Source of the DNA: Bacteroidota bacterium
Lineage (GTDB): Bacteria > Bacteroidota > Bacteroidia > Chitinophagales > Chitinophagaceae
Assembly: GCA_023429985.1 (NCBI GenBank)
Contig: JAEZCV010000010.1
Span: 1 to 13,920, forward strand
Length of the DNA: 13,920 nucleotides
Direction of reading: 5' to 3'
Positions 13,908-13,920 of this stretch are shown one piece after another. Position 1 is the first letter of the stretch. Each line of letters begins with the position of its first letter. Position numbers and translations under genes: made by a program. The notes beneath the pieces are model-generated. The model saw only the letters and a list, made by a program, of their open reading frames with translations. It searched no databases and was not told the DNA's origin.

Positions 13908-13920
13908 CAAAATCCTTGTT

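Overview
This window looks like ordinary core chromosome from a member of the Bacteroidota, most likely a Chitinophagaceae-like lineage. Four things point there: moderately AT-rich DNA; no Shine-Dalgarno sequence before any gene; several close matches to the Bacteroidota -7 promoter consensus TANNTTTG just before start codons; and gene families that read as Bacteroidota versions (ribosomal protein S1 tail, LysM protein, a three-gene transhydrogenase). The phylum call is strong; the family call is inference.

Layout, left to right. Bases 1-1382 are the 3' part of rpsA, ending in a textbook terminator (1401-1431). Then come a PlsC-like acyltransferase (1513-2286), a Dps ferritin (2302-2775), a hotdog acyl-CoA thioesterase (2853-3365) and proline dehydrogenase (3436-4659). 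A gene-poor gap of about 400 bases (4660-5058) holds a 7-bp tandem array broken by a 16-bp palindrome, a hairpin, an 11-bp tandem array and a tRNA-Val(GAC) gene. The thymidylate synthase and dihydrofolate reductase pair follows (5059-6357), then a Methyltransf_24-like methyltransferase (6385-7182), the NAD(P) transhydrogenase genes pntAA-pntAB-pntB (7213-10255), an RsmF-type rRNA m5C methyltransferase (10288-11655) and a secreted LysM protein with a degenerate double-psi barrel-like C-terminus (11733-12698). Convergent to these, on the minus strand, is methionyl-tRNA formyltransferase (12825-13772). The last 148 bases are AT-rich sequence followed by a second 7-bp array.

How the genes work together: ThyA makes dTMP and releases dihydrofolate, which FolA reduces, so their 9-base spacing is a true functional operon. 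The three pnt genes build one membrane complex that uses the proton gradient to move hydride from NADH to NADP+. rpsA, the tRNA, the rRNA methyltransferase and fmt all serve translation. The rest are housekeeping genes for lipids, iron storage and amino-acid catabolism.

I found no convincing new defence, mobile or secretion system. The most unusual content is non-coding: four short tandem arrays with strict 7-, 8- and 11-bp periods between genes (two of them, at opposite ends of a 9-kb stretch, belong to one 7-bp family in inverted orientation), and promoter elements so close to start codons that several transcripts may be nearly leaderless. The acyltransferase also has altered catalytic motifs.
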